A stretch of DNA of 64,000 bases from an uncultured Granulosicoccus sp. (GTDB taxonomy: Bacteria > Pseudomonadota > Gammaproteobacteria > Granulosicoccales > Granulosicoccaceae). Every line of letters begins with the position of its first letter. Positions within the stretch are counted from its first letter, which is position 1. Below, piece after piece: positions 17,336 to 26,826 of this stretch. The position numbers were made by a program, and so were the translations under genes. The stretch lies in NCBI GenBank assembly GCA_947499955.1, contig CANMQI010000004.1, forward strand, positions 62,001 through 126,000. Reading direction: 5' to 3'. The notes under the pieces were generated by a model that did not search any database, was not told the origin of the DNA, and saw nothing but the letters and a program-made list of their open reading frames with translations.

Positions 17336-17826
17336 AGATCAGGGTGATAGTCATCGGTAGACACTGTTAGATTCTGCTCCGCGAGCCTGATATCCAGGAG
17401 TCTGGACCTGGACGCCAGACTATCCAGGGTAATCGTGTTGTCATCCAGTTCGTATAGCTGTTTTGATCCCTTGTACATGTAGTTCATGATGATCATGGCA
17501 TCTACATTGTTGTTCTCCATCAACGGTTCGATCTTGTGCTGTTTGCGGACAATCTGATCAAGCTGTCTTTTCAGATTCCAGACATAGGCCACTTCGTTCA
17601 TGAACGGGTGATCCTTGAAATGGTAGAGCGCATAAGTAACTATCAGGGCCGCAAACACGACTCCTGCGATGTTCAACAGGAAATGGGATTCTTCGGGTGT
17701 GCTGAACCAGCTGATAAGTAGTGACGAACACACAATCGACACGATCAGCAACTCGGTGACGATGACAGCAAATAGGATCTTGTAGTGCTTGCTGTAGCGT
17801 TTTTTGTCTATATCTCTGAGCTTCAT
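17320..17826 (-). CDS. DUF3087 family membrane protein
   Basis: A 168-residue protein matching the DUF3087 pattern: N-terminal KLRDIDKKRYSKHYK, two transmembrane helices at about residues 16-40 and 47-68, the box KDHPFMNEVAYVWNLKRQL, then YELDDNTITLDSL and a C-terminal DDYHPDLL. Role unknown; it is a small inner-membrane protein with a cytoplasmic helical tail. Its stop lies inside the duplicated LysR-tail segment, so its last codons may have been affected by that duplication. Confidence 0.8.
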   Translation of the reverse strand: MKLRDIDKKRYSKHYKILFAVIVTELLIVSIVCSSLLISWFSTPEESHFLLNIAGVVFAALIVTYALYHFKDHPFMNEVAYVWNLKRQLDQIVRKQHKIEPLMENNNVDAMIIMNYMYKGSKQLYELDDNTITLDSLASRSRLLDIRLAEQNLTVSTDDYHPDLLGQF

Positions 17827-17953
17827 TCAAAATCCGTATTCCATGAATATTTCATACTGAACTGGAGGCCGTGGGTACCGCGCATCACCAACCTTGTCCG
17901 GGGCTGAAACTACAAGTCGGAAACGACGAGACTTCAGCACGAATGTGCTCGAA

Positions 17954-18820
17954 TCAGGCAGCAATGGACGTCGCCGTCATGCTTTGACGCACCGCATTTG
18001 CCAGACATTGAGCCGCCGGTGACATGTCTCCGCTGCTCAAAACCAGACCGATTTGTGTGTGTGGCAGCTCGGGAAAACCGTCTGCCGGCTGCAGGATACG
18101 CAGCTGTGGCGGGACTGAGGTTCGGGACATCACTGATACGGCAAGGCCTGCTTCTATGATGGCCACGATGCCTGCGATATTGAACGTGGAGTAACCGACA
18201 CGATACAGCCGGTTTTCTTCATTCAACACTTTCTGAGCCCACCGGCCCCACAGGCAATTGCTCTCAATGGCCAATGGCAGAGGCGATACCTCATGAGTGG
18301 AGTGATTACGTGACGTTACCCAGACAAGCGGGTCGCTGGTCAGTATTTCGTAGTCCGTATCACCATGAAGGACGTTGACCAGTGAAAAGTCCAGATCACC
18401 TCCCTTGGTGGATTCGATCAGTTTGCTGCTGGGTTGCGAATCCAGTCGAATGAACACATTGGGAAACGACTTGGCGAAGCTTGCAAATATGGCAGGCATG
18501 AAGCTCAGGACGTAGTCGTCGCAAACGCCGATACGCACCTCACCCTGAATTTCCGGGCTGCGAAACGTCGCCAGTGCCTCCTGTTGCAGGCTCAGTATTC
18601 TGCGGGCATAGAGCAGCAGGTTTTGCCCGTGCAGGGTCAATACGGACCGTCGACCGTGCTTCTCGAACAGCGGTTGCTCCACGATTTCTTCCAGCCGCTT
18701 CATCTGCATGCTGACGGCGGACTGTGTGCGGTGCACATTCTTGGCTGCCGCCTTGAAGCTGCCACTGTCAACAATGGCAACCAGAGTTTGCAGCAGCTCG
18801 GTATCCAGATTCATTTGCAT
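17954..18820 (-). CDS. LysR-family transcriptional regulator
   Basis: A 288-residue LysR regulator: winged helix at residues 6-65 (GSFKAAAKNVHRTQSAVSMQ is the recognition helix) and a periplasmic-binding-protein-like effector domain with RIGVCDDYVL at about residues 95-105. It is divergent from a 79-residue membrane peptide gene, a DUF1127 gene and an isochorismatase-family hydrolase across the 104-bp gap 18821-18924, the usual layout for a LysR target operon. Its 3' end is duplicated at 17226-17335. The effector is not predictable. Confidence 0.9.
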   Translation of the reverse strand: MQMNLDTELLQTLVAIVDSGSFKAAAKNVHRTQSAVSMQMKRLEEIVEQPLFEKHGRRSVLTLHGQNLLLYARRILSLQQEALATFRSPEIQGEVRIGVCDDYVLSFMPAIFASFAKSFPNVFIRLDSQPSSKLIESTKGGDLDFSLVNVLHGDTDYEILTSDPLVWVTSRNHSTHEVSPLPLAIESNCLWGRWAQKVLNEENRLYRVGYSTFNIAGIVAIIEAGLAVSVMSRTSVPPQLRILQPADGFPELPHTQIGLVLSSGDMSPAAQCLANAVRQSMTATSIAA

Positions 18821-18924
18821 GTGATTGCATCAGCAAGATTGATGTATGGCTTAAATACTATTCGTTTGATTGATTCAATGCAACGGCCGATCATTCTCCC
18901 AAGCCAAACAAGAGGGGAAACGAG

Positions 18925-19164
18925 ATGTACGCACTTCAAGAATCAGCACGATACGGAAAATTGACACTCACCATGCTGGCGCTTGCTGCCGGGATCAGCG
19001 CATGGGCCGTTTTCGGTCCTGTCTCCGGAGTGTCCACTGTCAGCGGTTCGTCAGCCACCGAATGCCTTGATGCCGCCGATGTACTGGCTGCACAGGATCG
19101 TAGCCGAAACGGTGTGTCCCTGACATGTAATCAGGCAATGCTGTCAACGGGGGCAGCCCGATGA
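18925..19164 (+). CDS. small membrane-anchored hypothetical protein
   Basis: A 79-residue protein with one hydrophobic segment at about residues 13-33 (LTLTMLALAAGISAWAVFG) and two cysteines (residues 47 and 68) in the predicted outside part. No family recognised. It overlaps the next gene by ATGA, so the two are translationally coupled, and it is the first gene divergent from the LysR regulator. Ordinary codon use and coupling argue that it is real. Confidence 0.55.
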   Translation: MYALQESARYGKLTLTMLALAAGISAWAVFGPVSGVSTVSGSSATECLDAADVLAAQDRSRNGVSLTCNQAMLSTGAAR

Positions 19165-19412
19165 GCCGCGCTGCAGATGACCTGGCTGGGGTCGGATGCT
19201 TACTGGAGCGTCCTTCTTGCCTGACGACTTCAGAGGGCAAGAAGTTGGAGAACAAGTCATTTTTTCTAACCGTCAGTCTCTGGTTGCAAAGGTCTCGACA
19301 GCGAAGTGAATTGCGCGAACTGATCGAATCGCCGGACGACACGTTCAAGGATATCGGGATATCCCGGTACGATGTGCAGCGCGAAGAGCGCAAGCCGTTC
19401 TGGCGTCAATGA
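19161..19412 (+). CDS. DUF1127 small protein (second copy)
   Basis: An 83-residue protein; the C-terminal half carries the DUF1127 motif: SLWLQRSRQRSELREL, then DDTFKDIGISRYDVQRE and a terminal FW pair. The first 35 residues are extra compared with typical family members. Coupled to the 79-residue gene upstream and followed 70 bp later by the isochorismatase-family gene. Function unknown; LysR control is inferred from layout. Confidence 0.75.
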   Translation: MSRAADDLAGVGCLLERPSCLTTSEGKKLENKSFFLTVSLWLQRSRQRSELRELIESPDDTFKDIGISRYDVQREERKPFWRQ

Positions 19413-19482
19413 TGGCCAGCGAGGAGTCGGTGTGTGTCAAGCTCCACCCTGCAGACAGTTTTCAACGGGGTGGAGCAAGACA

Positions 19483-20118
19483 ATGAAGATTTCAATGGCG
19501 ACGACGGCCTTGCTGCTTATCGATGTCCAAATGGCATTTGTACATCGGGACAAGGCCGGAGTTGCCCGCAGCACACCATGCGCGGAAAACAATATCGCTC
19601 GATTGCTTACGAAGTTCAGAGAAGAGCAGGGGTCTGTCATTCACGTGCACCACCATTCGCAGGACGAAGAATCGGCTTTTCGAGCAGATAAACCCGGTTC
19701 ACGAGTTCAGGATTTTGCAGCACCAATTGGCGATGAGCCTGTGTACATCAAACATGTGAACAGTGCTTTTATCGGTACGACGCTGGAAGCAGATCTTCGA
19801 CACCGCGCCCTGACACAACTTGTATTGTGTGGGGGGACGGCAAATCATTGTGTGGAGACAACTTGCCGGATGGCAGGCAATCTCGGGTTTGAGGTGTACT
19901 ACGTATCAGATGCCGTCTGGGCCTGCGGTGGCGCCGGTCCGGACGGACAGATTCATACACCGGAAGAGGTGTTGTCCATGTCACTCTTCAATCTGGACGG
20001 AGAGTTTGCCAGTATTCGGACAACGGATCAGCTTATGACGGATCTTCGCAAAATGATACGGGGGGAGGAGGACGGGATGGCAGGGCAACGGCCTGATGTG
20101 TTGGATGATTATCTATAG
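19483..20118 (+). CDS. isochorismatase-family cysteine hydrolase
   Basis: The start at 19483 (GGAG upstream) gives 211 residues. The catalytic triad of the family is visible: Asp in LLLIDVQ near residue 12, Lys in YIKHVNSAF, and Cys in GGTANHCVETT. Members hydrolyse isochorismate, nicotinamide, N-carbamoyl compounds, peroxyureidoacrylate and similar amides. An open frame extends upstream to 19372 but overlaps the DUF1127 gene and looks non-coding. As the only enzyme in the group divergent from the LysR gene, it probably detoxifies or degrades the LysR effector or a relative; this is inference. Confidence 0.85.
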   Translation: MKISMATTALLLIDVQMAFVHRDKAGVARSTPCAENNIARLLTKFREEQGSVIHVHHHSQDEESAFRADKPGSRVQDFAAPIGDEPVYIKHVNSAFIGTTLEADLRHRALTQLVLCGGTANHCVETTCRMAGNLGFEVYYVSDAVWACGGAGPDGQIHTPEEVLSMSLFNLDGEFASIRTTDQLMTDLRKMIRGEEDGMAGQRPDVLDDYL

Positions 20119-20308
20119 GGATCTGCCAATTCTGATATTCATGGCGGGACCTGCATGCATTGCAGTCGACAGAACCGGCCGGATCCAATTCCCGGACCTG
20201 TCAAGTGGCTACTTCAGCTCCGATGTTTCACCTTGCAGCCGATGAAATTCATACTATTCTCAAGGTCACAGAAACAAATCCAGATTTGCACCAGGAGCCC
20301 TGACAGCA

Positions 20309-20902
20309 GTGACTCAACGTCTATTACGGAATCACCGTCCCGCGCGCCTCGCCGTTGCGCTCCTGTCAGCGTGTGTCATGGTCGGGTGCTCGACGCGGCA
20401 GGTGTCCACCACGCTGGAAGGCTCCACCGCACAGCGTCTGGTTACCTACAGTCTGGATCAGTTCATAGAAGACCTGACCGCGCAGCCTGAAATCTCGGCG
20501 CTGGAAGGCGAAACAGTCCATCTGCGGGTGCATTTTCTGAGAGAACATCCGTTACTGGACTATGCAACGCGATTGATCAATGCCCAGCTGAATCTGTCTC
20601 ACGGAATCAAGGTGGCAGCCCCCGGTGACGAGACGGAGCACGAGCTTGATGTGTTCTTCAACTCCATGGGGACAGACAGTGATGATTTCGGTCTGTCAAT
20701 ACCCTCATTGGGTCTGATAGCGTCGGCCGACTCGATCAATATTCTGGCACTAGATATGTACCACGGAGTCACCGAAGGTTACGCTATCGTCAAAACGAAC
20801 TCCGATGGCACCATGGAAAAAACCGAGCGTGTGCTGGCGCGTATTCGCAAGGACAATGTGTCCACGCCGATCATCGACTTTCCATTGAATCAGGTCAAGT
20901 GA
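20309..20902 (+). CDS. hypothetical lipoprotein
   Basis: A 197-residue protein with a lipoprotein signal: LLRNHRPARLAVALLSACV followed by MVGC, with the acylated Cys at residue 27. The mature part is soluble and has no motif I recognise. The start is GTG at 20309. Its gene stands alone between the isochorismatase gene and dadA (convergent). Likely anchored to the outer membrane facing the periplasm. Confidence 0.65.
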   Translation: MTQRLLRNHRPARLAVALLSACVMVGCSTRQVSTTLEGSTAQRLVTYSLDQFIEDLTAQPEISALEGETVHLRVHFLREHPLLDYATRLINAQLNLSHGIKVAAPGDETEHELDVFFNSMGTDSDDFGLSIPSLGLIASADSINILALDMYHGVTEGYAIVKTNSDGTMEKTERVLARIRKDNVSTPIIDFPLNQVK

Positions 20903-21098
20903 TTGACTGACCCTTACCGGCCATCATCGCAACTGACGTTGCGTTGTGTTGTCGGTGCTACCGGAACTGCGTAACCGAAATTCTGTACTCGGTATTGCCA
21001 ACAGTGAAATCTGGCCAGTCACTCAGGTAGGCGGAGAGGCAGGGTTCAATGCGCAGCCGGACAAAGTGCCGGCCGCGCCTGAGATTCAAGACTGTGCC

Positions 21099-22379
21099 TC
21101 AAGCCAGAGCGCTTGATCCTGCTATCGGGCTGGATACAGAATACGGTTGGCGTGTGGGCAGGCTGTGAGAAATGACATCTCCCACAGCTTCGGCAGTCGC
21201 TGCGGACAAGGTCCAGCCAAGATGACCGTGGCCTGTGTTGTAGTAAACGCCAGGCAGTTTACCGGCGCCGACGCGCGGCATCATGTTCGGCATCATGGGG
21301 CGTAGCCCGGCCCATGGCACAACGTGCTCGGTATCCACGCGTGGGAAATATCGACGACACCAGTTGATCAGAGGTTTGATCCTGTCGTCACGAATATCGT
21401 AGTTGATTCCGTTGAATTCTGCTGTTCCCGCGATACGGAAACGACTCTTGCCCAGCCGGCTGGTGACCACCTTTGCATCATCATCCAGCAGGCTGACCCA
21501 GGCAGCGGCTGACTGGCTTTCTTCATCAGGCAGATTGACGGTAATGGAATATCCTTTTACCGGATAGATATTCACACGGTCGCCCATCTGCGCGGCCAGA
21601 CGACGACTCTCTATGCCAGCGCAGATCACGATGCCGTCAAAGTTCCGGACTTCGCTGCTTGCCATGGCATCATTGGAGAATTCGACGCGAATATGAGTGT
21701 CGTCATGATGCAACTGTTCGACGGATGAATCATAGATGAAACCGGCACCCAGGCGCTCACAGGCAGCTGACAGTCCACGCGTATACTTGTGAATGTCGCC
21801 AGTTGAATCACTAGGTGTGTAATAACCGGCATACAGATCACCGCCCAATGCAGGCTCGATGACCTTCATTTCTTCGACGGTGACTGCCTTGCGCTCAAGA
21901 CCACCCTTGGCCAGCATGTCATTGACACGGGTTGCATGATCAAAACCTTCACGGTTCTGATACAAGTGCAGAATGCCTCGCGTCTGATGATCAAAATCGA
22001 TGTTCTCACGTTCTGCCCAGGAGAACAGATGCTCTCTGGCCGCAATGGCCAGTCGGGCAGATTCGATAGTATTCTTTTCGTAGTGGGGAATGTTGCTCAT
22101 GAACTCCGCCATCCATGAATACTTGTGCCAGTTCGGTCTGGGGTTTACCAGTAGTGGCGCATCCTTTCTCAGCATCCATTTGATGCCTTTCAGGATGGTA
22201 GATGCCTGCGTCCAGACCTCGGCATTGGAGGCAGATAGTTGCCCACCATTGGCAAACGAGGTCTGCATGGCCGCATAGCGGTTCTTATCGAATACGGTTA
22301 CGCGGTAACCGCGTTGCAGCAGGGAATAGCAGGTGGTAACTCCGGTGATTCCGGCGCCAATGACAGCAATATGTTTCAT
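21099..22379 (-). CDS. dadA: D-amino-acid dehydrogenase small subunit (FAD)
   Basis: The start at 22379 gives a 426-residue FAD oxidoreductase with the dinucleotide motif VIGAGITGVTTCYSL at residues 5-19, the SFANGGQLS box near 40-48 typical of DadA, and the C-terminal GHGHLGWTLS. It oxidatively deaminates D-amino acids (D-alanine, possibly glycine as a poor substrate) to 2-oxoacids and passes electrons to the respiratory chain; it is membrane-associated. A tandem glycine riboswitch lies in its 5' leader, 56 bp before the start, so glycine should control expression. An ATG 42 bp upstream is in frame but weaker. Confidence 0.9.
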   Translation of the reverse strand: MKHIAVIGAGITGVTTCYSLLQRGYRVTVFDKNRYAAMQTSFANGGQLSASNAEVWTQASTILKGIKWMLRKDAPLLVNPRPNWHKYSWMAEFMSNIPHYEKNTIESARLAIAAREHLFSWAERENIDFDHQTRGILHLYQNREGFDHATRVNDMLAKGGLERKAVTVEEMKVIEPALGGDLYAGYYTPSDSTGDIHKYTRGLSAACERLGAGFIYDSSVEQLHHDDTHIRVEFSNDAMASSEVRNFDGIVICAGIESRRLAAQMGDRVNIYPVKGYSITVNLPDEESQSAAAWVSLLDDDAKVVTSRLGKSRFRIAGTAEFNGINYDIRDDRIKPLINWCRRYFPRVDTEHVVPWAGLRPMMPNMMPRVGAGKLPGVYYNTGHGHLGWTLSAATAEAVGDVISHSLPTRQPYSVSSPIAGSSALA

Positions 22380-22434
22380 GGTCAGGTTCCAGTCAGATAG
22401 ACAAACACAGTGAATTGCCATGGCAATTCGTTCA

Positions 22435-22668
22435 TCCCATCTGTCATTGGACCTGAGAGCTTATGCTCGGCGGATCAGAGCGTTACTGATCCAGAACACT
22501 ACCCCTTCGGTGGATGCGCCTGAGTATCCAGGAGCATCTCTCTCCAGATGTCTCGTCGGGTATCGGGTCCTTCTTGCCTGAGAGTTTCCTGGGTGTTGCT
22601 CCTTCGGCGCCAGCACCGGCCTTGAACACACTACTGTGTCCCAGACTCTGCTGATCTCTCCCCTATAC
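22435..22668 (-). promoter_or_regulatory. tandem glycine riboswitch
   Basis: On the minus strand the leader holds two glycine aptamers in order. The first starts at GGGGAGAG (22656-22663), has GCCGAAGGAGCAA and ends with CTCTCAGGCA followed by AAGGACC. The second has GGAGAGA, then CACCGAAGGGGTA and CTCTCAGGTCCAATGACAG. These are the conserved blocks of the gcvT-type glycine riboswitch, with two binding domains joined by a short linker. The next gene on that strand is dadA. Cooperative glycine sensing would turn the gene on or off; direction is not visible. Confidence 0.9.
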
Positions 22669-22709
22669 CGTTTTGATGCACGACCGAAAATATCGGTCAG
22701 TGCCTTCAA

Positions 22710-23100
22710 GACGCGCGAACTATGCCAGAGTCATGTTCACAAGGCAAGTGCTGCGCTGAGCTCTCTATCGTTTTCAGTTCCCATCCGGCAATTTTCGAAC
22801 GAGTCTTGGCCGAGGCAGGGTCGAATTCAAGTGCGACATCGATCAGAGCGTAACCGGCGGCAGGTAGTGTGTCAGTCGCGTACAAACATGGTTGCCATGC
22901 GTGAACCTCCCCTCGGGTTTGTTCAGCCTCAATCGGACATGGAACGCGACGGACCAGTGAATGCTGTCGTGCACAGAGGTTTTCTCGGTGCCTCGCAATT
23001 CTCGATGTGGATCGATCAATGGATCCATCATTATCGACAGCCTCAAGGGTAATTGAACTCCGCCACTCTCTGCTCGTATATGTACAACAGCGCTGTAGCG
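22710..23100 (-). pseudogene. decayed 5' part of the metallo-beta-lactamase-fold gene (copy of 27104-28003)
   Basis: Positions 22766-22856 translate on the minus strand to ALIDVALEFDPASAKTRSK and on to TIES, nearly the same as residues 36-68 of the intact gene at 27104-28003. A start-like stretch near 23080-23100 matches the beginning of that gene. Between them reading frames break, and the metal-binding half is gone. It sits directly upstream of the glycine riboswitch, the same order as in the second copy region. Confidence 0.7.
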
Positions 23101-23176
23101 GCGCTGGATTTTCCTCATGCACGCTCTGGCCTGAATTCTGCTGTCTGTTGTAGTCTCACTTCAGTGGCGTACAATA

Positions 23177-25912
23177 ATGACATCAATCTATTCACGGCCT
23201 TGCAGGCTGGGCTCTGGCTGGATGGTGCGGAATTTGATGGTGCTCATCCTGCCATGTGTTCTGACGGGGTGTACAGACTCTTCCATATCGGGGTCAGAGC
23301 TCCACGCACAGGAACCACCTGTTCTGGGTGCGACAGAGAACGAAGAAGCTGAGCCGGCGGCTTCGGACCACTGGTTCGAAGGAAAAACACCTGTCATAAG
23401 TGCGATAAGACAGTCCAACACAGCGTGTCTTGCTGGTGATGCTCCTGCCGATCCGGTGACACTCACGCCGGTGTTTGGAGCTCTGGAACTATCCAGCCCT
23501 GTGGCGATGGTGCAGGTCCCGGGCAGCTCGACCCAGCCCTGGTTTCTTGCGGAGAAGGGGGGGCGTGTGCTCTGGTTGCCCGCCAATGACGATGTTTCCG
23601 AAAATGACAAAGCCACCGCACTGCAGCTCGACGTACACCGCAGCGCCGAGAGCGGCATCAACAGTCTGGTCGTACATCCTGATTTTCAGAACAACAGGCA
23701 AGTATTTATCTCCTACGGCGTGAGCTCTTCAAGTGGTCAGATCGAACAGCGCCTTAGCCGTTTCATCACTGATGTCGACAGCAAGACACTCAATGACGAG
23801 GTCGTCTTGATGCGTATACCGAAGGACAATCCGCTTCATTTCGGTGGAGCTTTGGCATTCGGCCCTGATGGCTATCTCTATTTTTCGGTTGGTGACGATG
23901 GCGACAATCTGGACGGGGATCAAAATCCCATGCGAGCACAAGAATCAGAAAGCGCTTACGGGACCATCCTGCGCCTGGATGTGAACACGACCGCTACCTC
24001 GCATGACTATGTCATTCCGCCGGACAATCCGAATCTGGATGGCTCAGGCCCCTCGCTGGCCTGGGCAATCGGATTTCGTAACCCTTGGAGAATGTCGTTC
24101 GACCGAGAGGCACCACACGACCTGTGGGTAAGCAATGTCGGCTCGCACAAGGTCGAAGAGATCAGTGTGGTCAACGCGGGTGAGAACCATGGATGGCCCA
24201 TGTGCGAAGGGCCTTGTGATCCGGGTAACGAACTCTACGTCGATCCGGTATACAGCTATCCGAACAAGGGAGGTGCTGCTGTTATCGGTGGTTATCGCTA
24301 TCGTGGCTCGGCGATACCGGAGTTGTCCGGAAAATATGTTTTTGCTGATTACGTAAAGCAGCAAATCTACACGCTGGATCCAGTCTTGTCGCCCAGTGAG
24401 CCCCTTTATGTGCAGCCGCTTAATTCGGTTGCGTACGGCATATCTGGATTTGCTGAAAGCAATGATGGTGAGCTTTACGTTCTTGCTATTGGCAGCGGTG
24501 GTGTTCACCGCATAGAGCGTAATCAGACGGTGGACAATACGAGTCCGCCAGACTTGCTTAGCGATACTGGATGTTTCGCATCTTTGGAAGGCGGACAACC
24601 CGTGCCGGCACCGGGAGTTATCGACTACAGCATCAATCAAAAGTTCTGGTCGGATGGCGCTTCCAAGCGACGGCAGATAGCACTACCTGATGGAGAGGTA
24701 CTCGATACATCTGATCCTGATAATTGGCAGATTCCAGCAGGCGGCCTCACCATCAAGCATTTCTATTGGCAGAAAAAGATAATCGAGACGCGATTTCTGG
24801 TTCGTCATGACCAGCAACGATATTCTGGGTACACCTATGCTTGGGATGACGCACAGAATGAGGCGGCACTGGTACCGGCCAGCGGGCAAGTGCGTGAGCT
24901 TGATGGTCTTACCTGGGAATATCCCTCACGCAGTGATTGTATGCGTTGCCATGGTGAGCAGGCTGGCTTTACGCTATCTCTGGAGTCTCGTCAATTGAAC
25001 GTTACTCATGAAGACACGAGTGAAAATCAGATAGATCGTCTGGCTGCTGCCGGCTATCTGGATACAGCACAACCGGAAAAGCTTGAACCGTTCCCGACAG
25101 TTGCAGTGCTTGATGACGCAAGCATTGCACTCGAAGAGCGAGCGAGTTCATGGCTCCATGTGAATTGTTCCAGTTGTCACCGTGGTATTGGTTCTGCGGG
25201 TCGCGCTACCTGGGATGCCCGATATGCCTCCGCGCTTGCGGAAAAACGACTATGTGGACAGGCTCCTTTCGAACCAATTCATGAGGTGTTCGGTGCCATC
25301 GAGTCCATCGTCACACCGGGTGATCATGAGCTGTCAACCGCGTGGTTGCGCGCCAGCTCCCGTGAGACGCCATTTTCGATGCCACCAATTTCCAGCCGAC
25401 TCGTTGATGAGAAGGGTATGAAGATGCTGGCCGAGTGGATCGATGCGCTGCAGACCTGTCCGCCGCTCGGAGACACTCTACCGGGCCGAGTCTTGGCGGA
25501 GAATTACGACAACTCGTTCGATCTTACTCAGGGAAACGACGGGCAATCAGCCGATTGCGATCGCCAGGATGATGTAGATATGGAGCCCAGCACTGATAAT
25601 ACTGGTCGTTGCTCTGTGGGCTGGACGGTATCTGGAGAATGGCTGGATTTCGATGTCCACGTGAGCGAAGCACGCGATTACACCCTGACCCTTCGCGTGG
25701 CCAATGGAGTGAGCCCCAATGGTCGCCCTGCGACCCTGGATGTTCGCATCGGAGACACGGTGATTGCCGAGGAAGTGGATATTCCAAACGCTGGATGGCG
25801 TGTCTGGCAGAGTATCGTTCTACCTGCGGTAGGGTTGCCGCCGGGAAATCACGTCATGCGAGTGACGTTCAATTCCGGTTTTGTAAACTTGAACCATATC
25901 GACGTGCAATAA
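23177..25912 (+). CDS. PQQ-type sugar dehydrogenase with cytochrome c sites and C-terminal carbohydrate-binding domain
   Basis: A 911-residue secreted lipoprotein (hydrophobic run then LTGC, acylated Cys near residue 32; ATG 23222 is an equally good start). Residues about 75-440 form a glucose/sorbosone dehydrogenase beta-propeller of the PQQ type (HFGGALAFGPDGYLYFSVGD, GFRNPWRMSFD, GGYRYRG). Residues about 460-760 hold two heme c motifs, CMRCH and CSSCH, so electrons could leave through cytochrome. The last 150 residues resemble a CBM6/35 sugar-binding module (GEWLDFDVHV and NLNHIDV). It would oxidise sugars at the cell surface. No PQQ synthesis genes are in the window. Confidence 0.8.
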   Translation: MTSIYSRPCRLGSGWMVRNLMVLILPCVLTGCTDSSISGSELHAQEPPVLGATENEEAEPAASDHWFEGKTPVISAIRQSNTACLAGDAPADPVTLTPVFGALELSSPVAMVQVPGSSTQPWFLAEKGGRVLWLPANDDVSENDKATALQLDVHRSAESGINSLVVHPDFQNNRQVFISYGVSSSSGQIEQRLSRFITDVDSKTLNDEVVLMRIPKDNPLHFGGALAFGPDGYLYFSVGDDGDNLDGDQNPMRAQESESAYGTILRLDVNTTATSHDYVIPPDNPNLDGSGPSLAWAIGFRNPWRMSFDREAPHDLWVSNVGSHKVEEISVVNAGENHGWPMCEGPCDPGNELYVDPVYSYPNKGGAAVIGGYRYRGSAIPELSGKYVFADYVKQQIYTLDPVLSPSEPLYVQPLNSVAYGISGFAESNDGELYVLAIGSGGVHRIERNQTVDNTSPPDLLSDTGCFASLEGGQPVPAPGVIDYSINQKFWSDGASKRRQIALPDGEVLDTSDPDNWQIPAGGLTIKHFYWQKKIIETRFLVRHDQQRYSGYTYAWDDAQNEAALVPASGQVRELDGLTWEYPSRSDCMRCHGEQAGFTLSLESRQLNVTHEDTSENQIDRLAAAGYLDTAQPEKLEPFPTVAVLDDASIALEERASSWLHVNCSSCHRGIGSAGRATWDARYASALAEKRLCGQAPFEPIHEVFGAIESIVTPGDHELSTAWLRASSRETPFSMPPISSRLVDEKGMKMLAEWIDALQTCPPLGDTLPGRVLAENYDNSFDLTQGNDGQSADCDRQDDVDMEPSTDNTGRCSVGWTVSGEWLDFDVHVSEARDYTLTLRVANGVSPNGRPATLDVRIGDTVIAEEVDIPNAGWRVWQSIVLPAVGLPPGNHVMRVTFNSGFVNLNHIDVQ

Positions 25913-25997
25913 ACCGTGTTGGCGGCATGCTCATTCCTTCCTGTGCGTGATCCATAGACACGCATTCGATAGGAAAGATGCCCATGGACGATAGATT

Positions 25998-26826
25998 GTA
26001 AGTGCCTGACCTGAACCGCATTGACCAAAGCAACAACAATTGATCAAGCGGCTGCGGCCGTGCCCAAGCTGACGTTCCATGGCAGCAATTCGTCGATGCG
26101 GTTCATGGGATGGTCCGCCTTTGTGGTCAGCACATGGCACAGGTAGCTCTCGGGATCCAGTCCATTCAATAGCATAGAGCTCGGCAATACGACTCAGTAC
26201 TTCATCGGCAAAACCGCCGGGACTGCTCTTCGCGATTTCATAGAACTTGCGTCTCACATGAGCCCAACAAGCCACTTCCTGCACTTTGCCTGACTGGTAC
26301 AAGGCATTGAAGCCAGCATACCCATTCGCTTGCATTGCACCTCGGAATTTCTTCAGATGCTGCTGTGGCCACAAGCCTTTGCGATCCACTTAGAGCCGTG
26401 TCCTTTTCCACCAACTGCTGCTGCACGGCAGTCACCATCGCACGCAACGACTCGACGTCATCAGGTAGTGGTGTTGGCTTATCGGCGGCAGGCGTGGCAT
26501 TAGCACAACCCGTGTGCCATCAGACGGAAAGCGAGTTTACGCGCTCTTTACATCCGGCCTCCAAGTGCGATCCGGAGCGCGCCAATCAATGGCCTCGCAG
26601 AGCATGGAAAACTGTGCGGCTGTCAGTTTAACGGTACCTTCGTTCAAGCTCGGCCAGATGAACCGGCCACGCTCCAATCGCTTGATATACAGGTTGGTTC
26701 CATCGCCACTGAACCACAGCACCTTGATAAGATCACCGCGCCGTCCACGAAAGACAAATACATCACCGCTCAGTGGTTCCTTGTCCAGAGCGCTTCTCAC
26801 CAAGGCTGCCAAACCGGGCATCCCGG
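25998..26826 (-). mobile_element. IS66-family element remnant
   Basis: The end sequence GTAAGTGCCTGACCTGAAC at 25998 resembles an IS66 terminal repeat. Inside, on the minus strand, are a 5'-truncated tnpB (26537-26820) and a tnpC with two internal deletions. No tnpA is present. The other end is missing and joins directly to a relic of a glycine riboswitch. The element cannot move by itself. Confidence 0.75.
26038..26475 (-). pseudogene. IS66 transposase tnpC, internally deleted
   Basis: In pieces on the minus strand: an N-terminal coiled coil (LRAMVTAVQQQLVEKDT), then a jump to the middle of the catalytic domain (HLKKFRGAMQANGYAGFNA, CWAHVRRKFYEIAK, RIAELYAIE), then a jump to the very end (LLNGLDPESYLCHVL, MNRIDELLPWN). 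Each join breaks the frame. Compared with a usual TnpC of around 500 residues, most of the protein including the rest of the DDE domain is gone. Confidence 0.75.
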
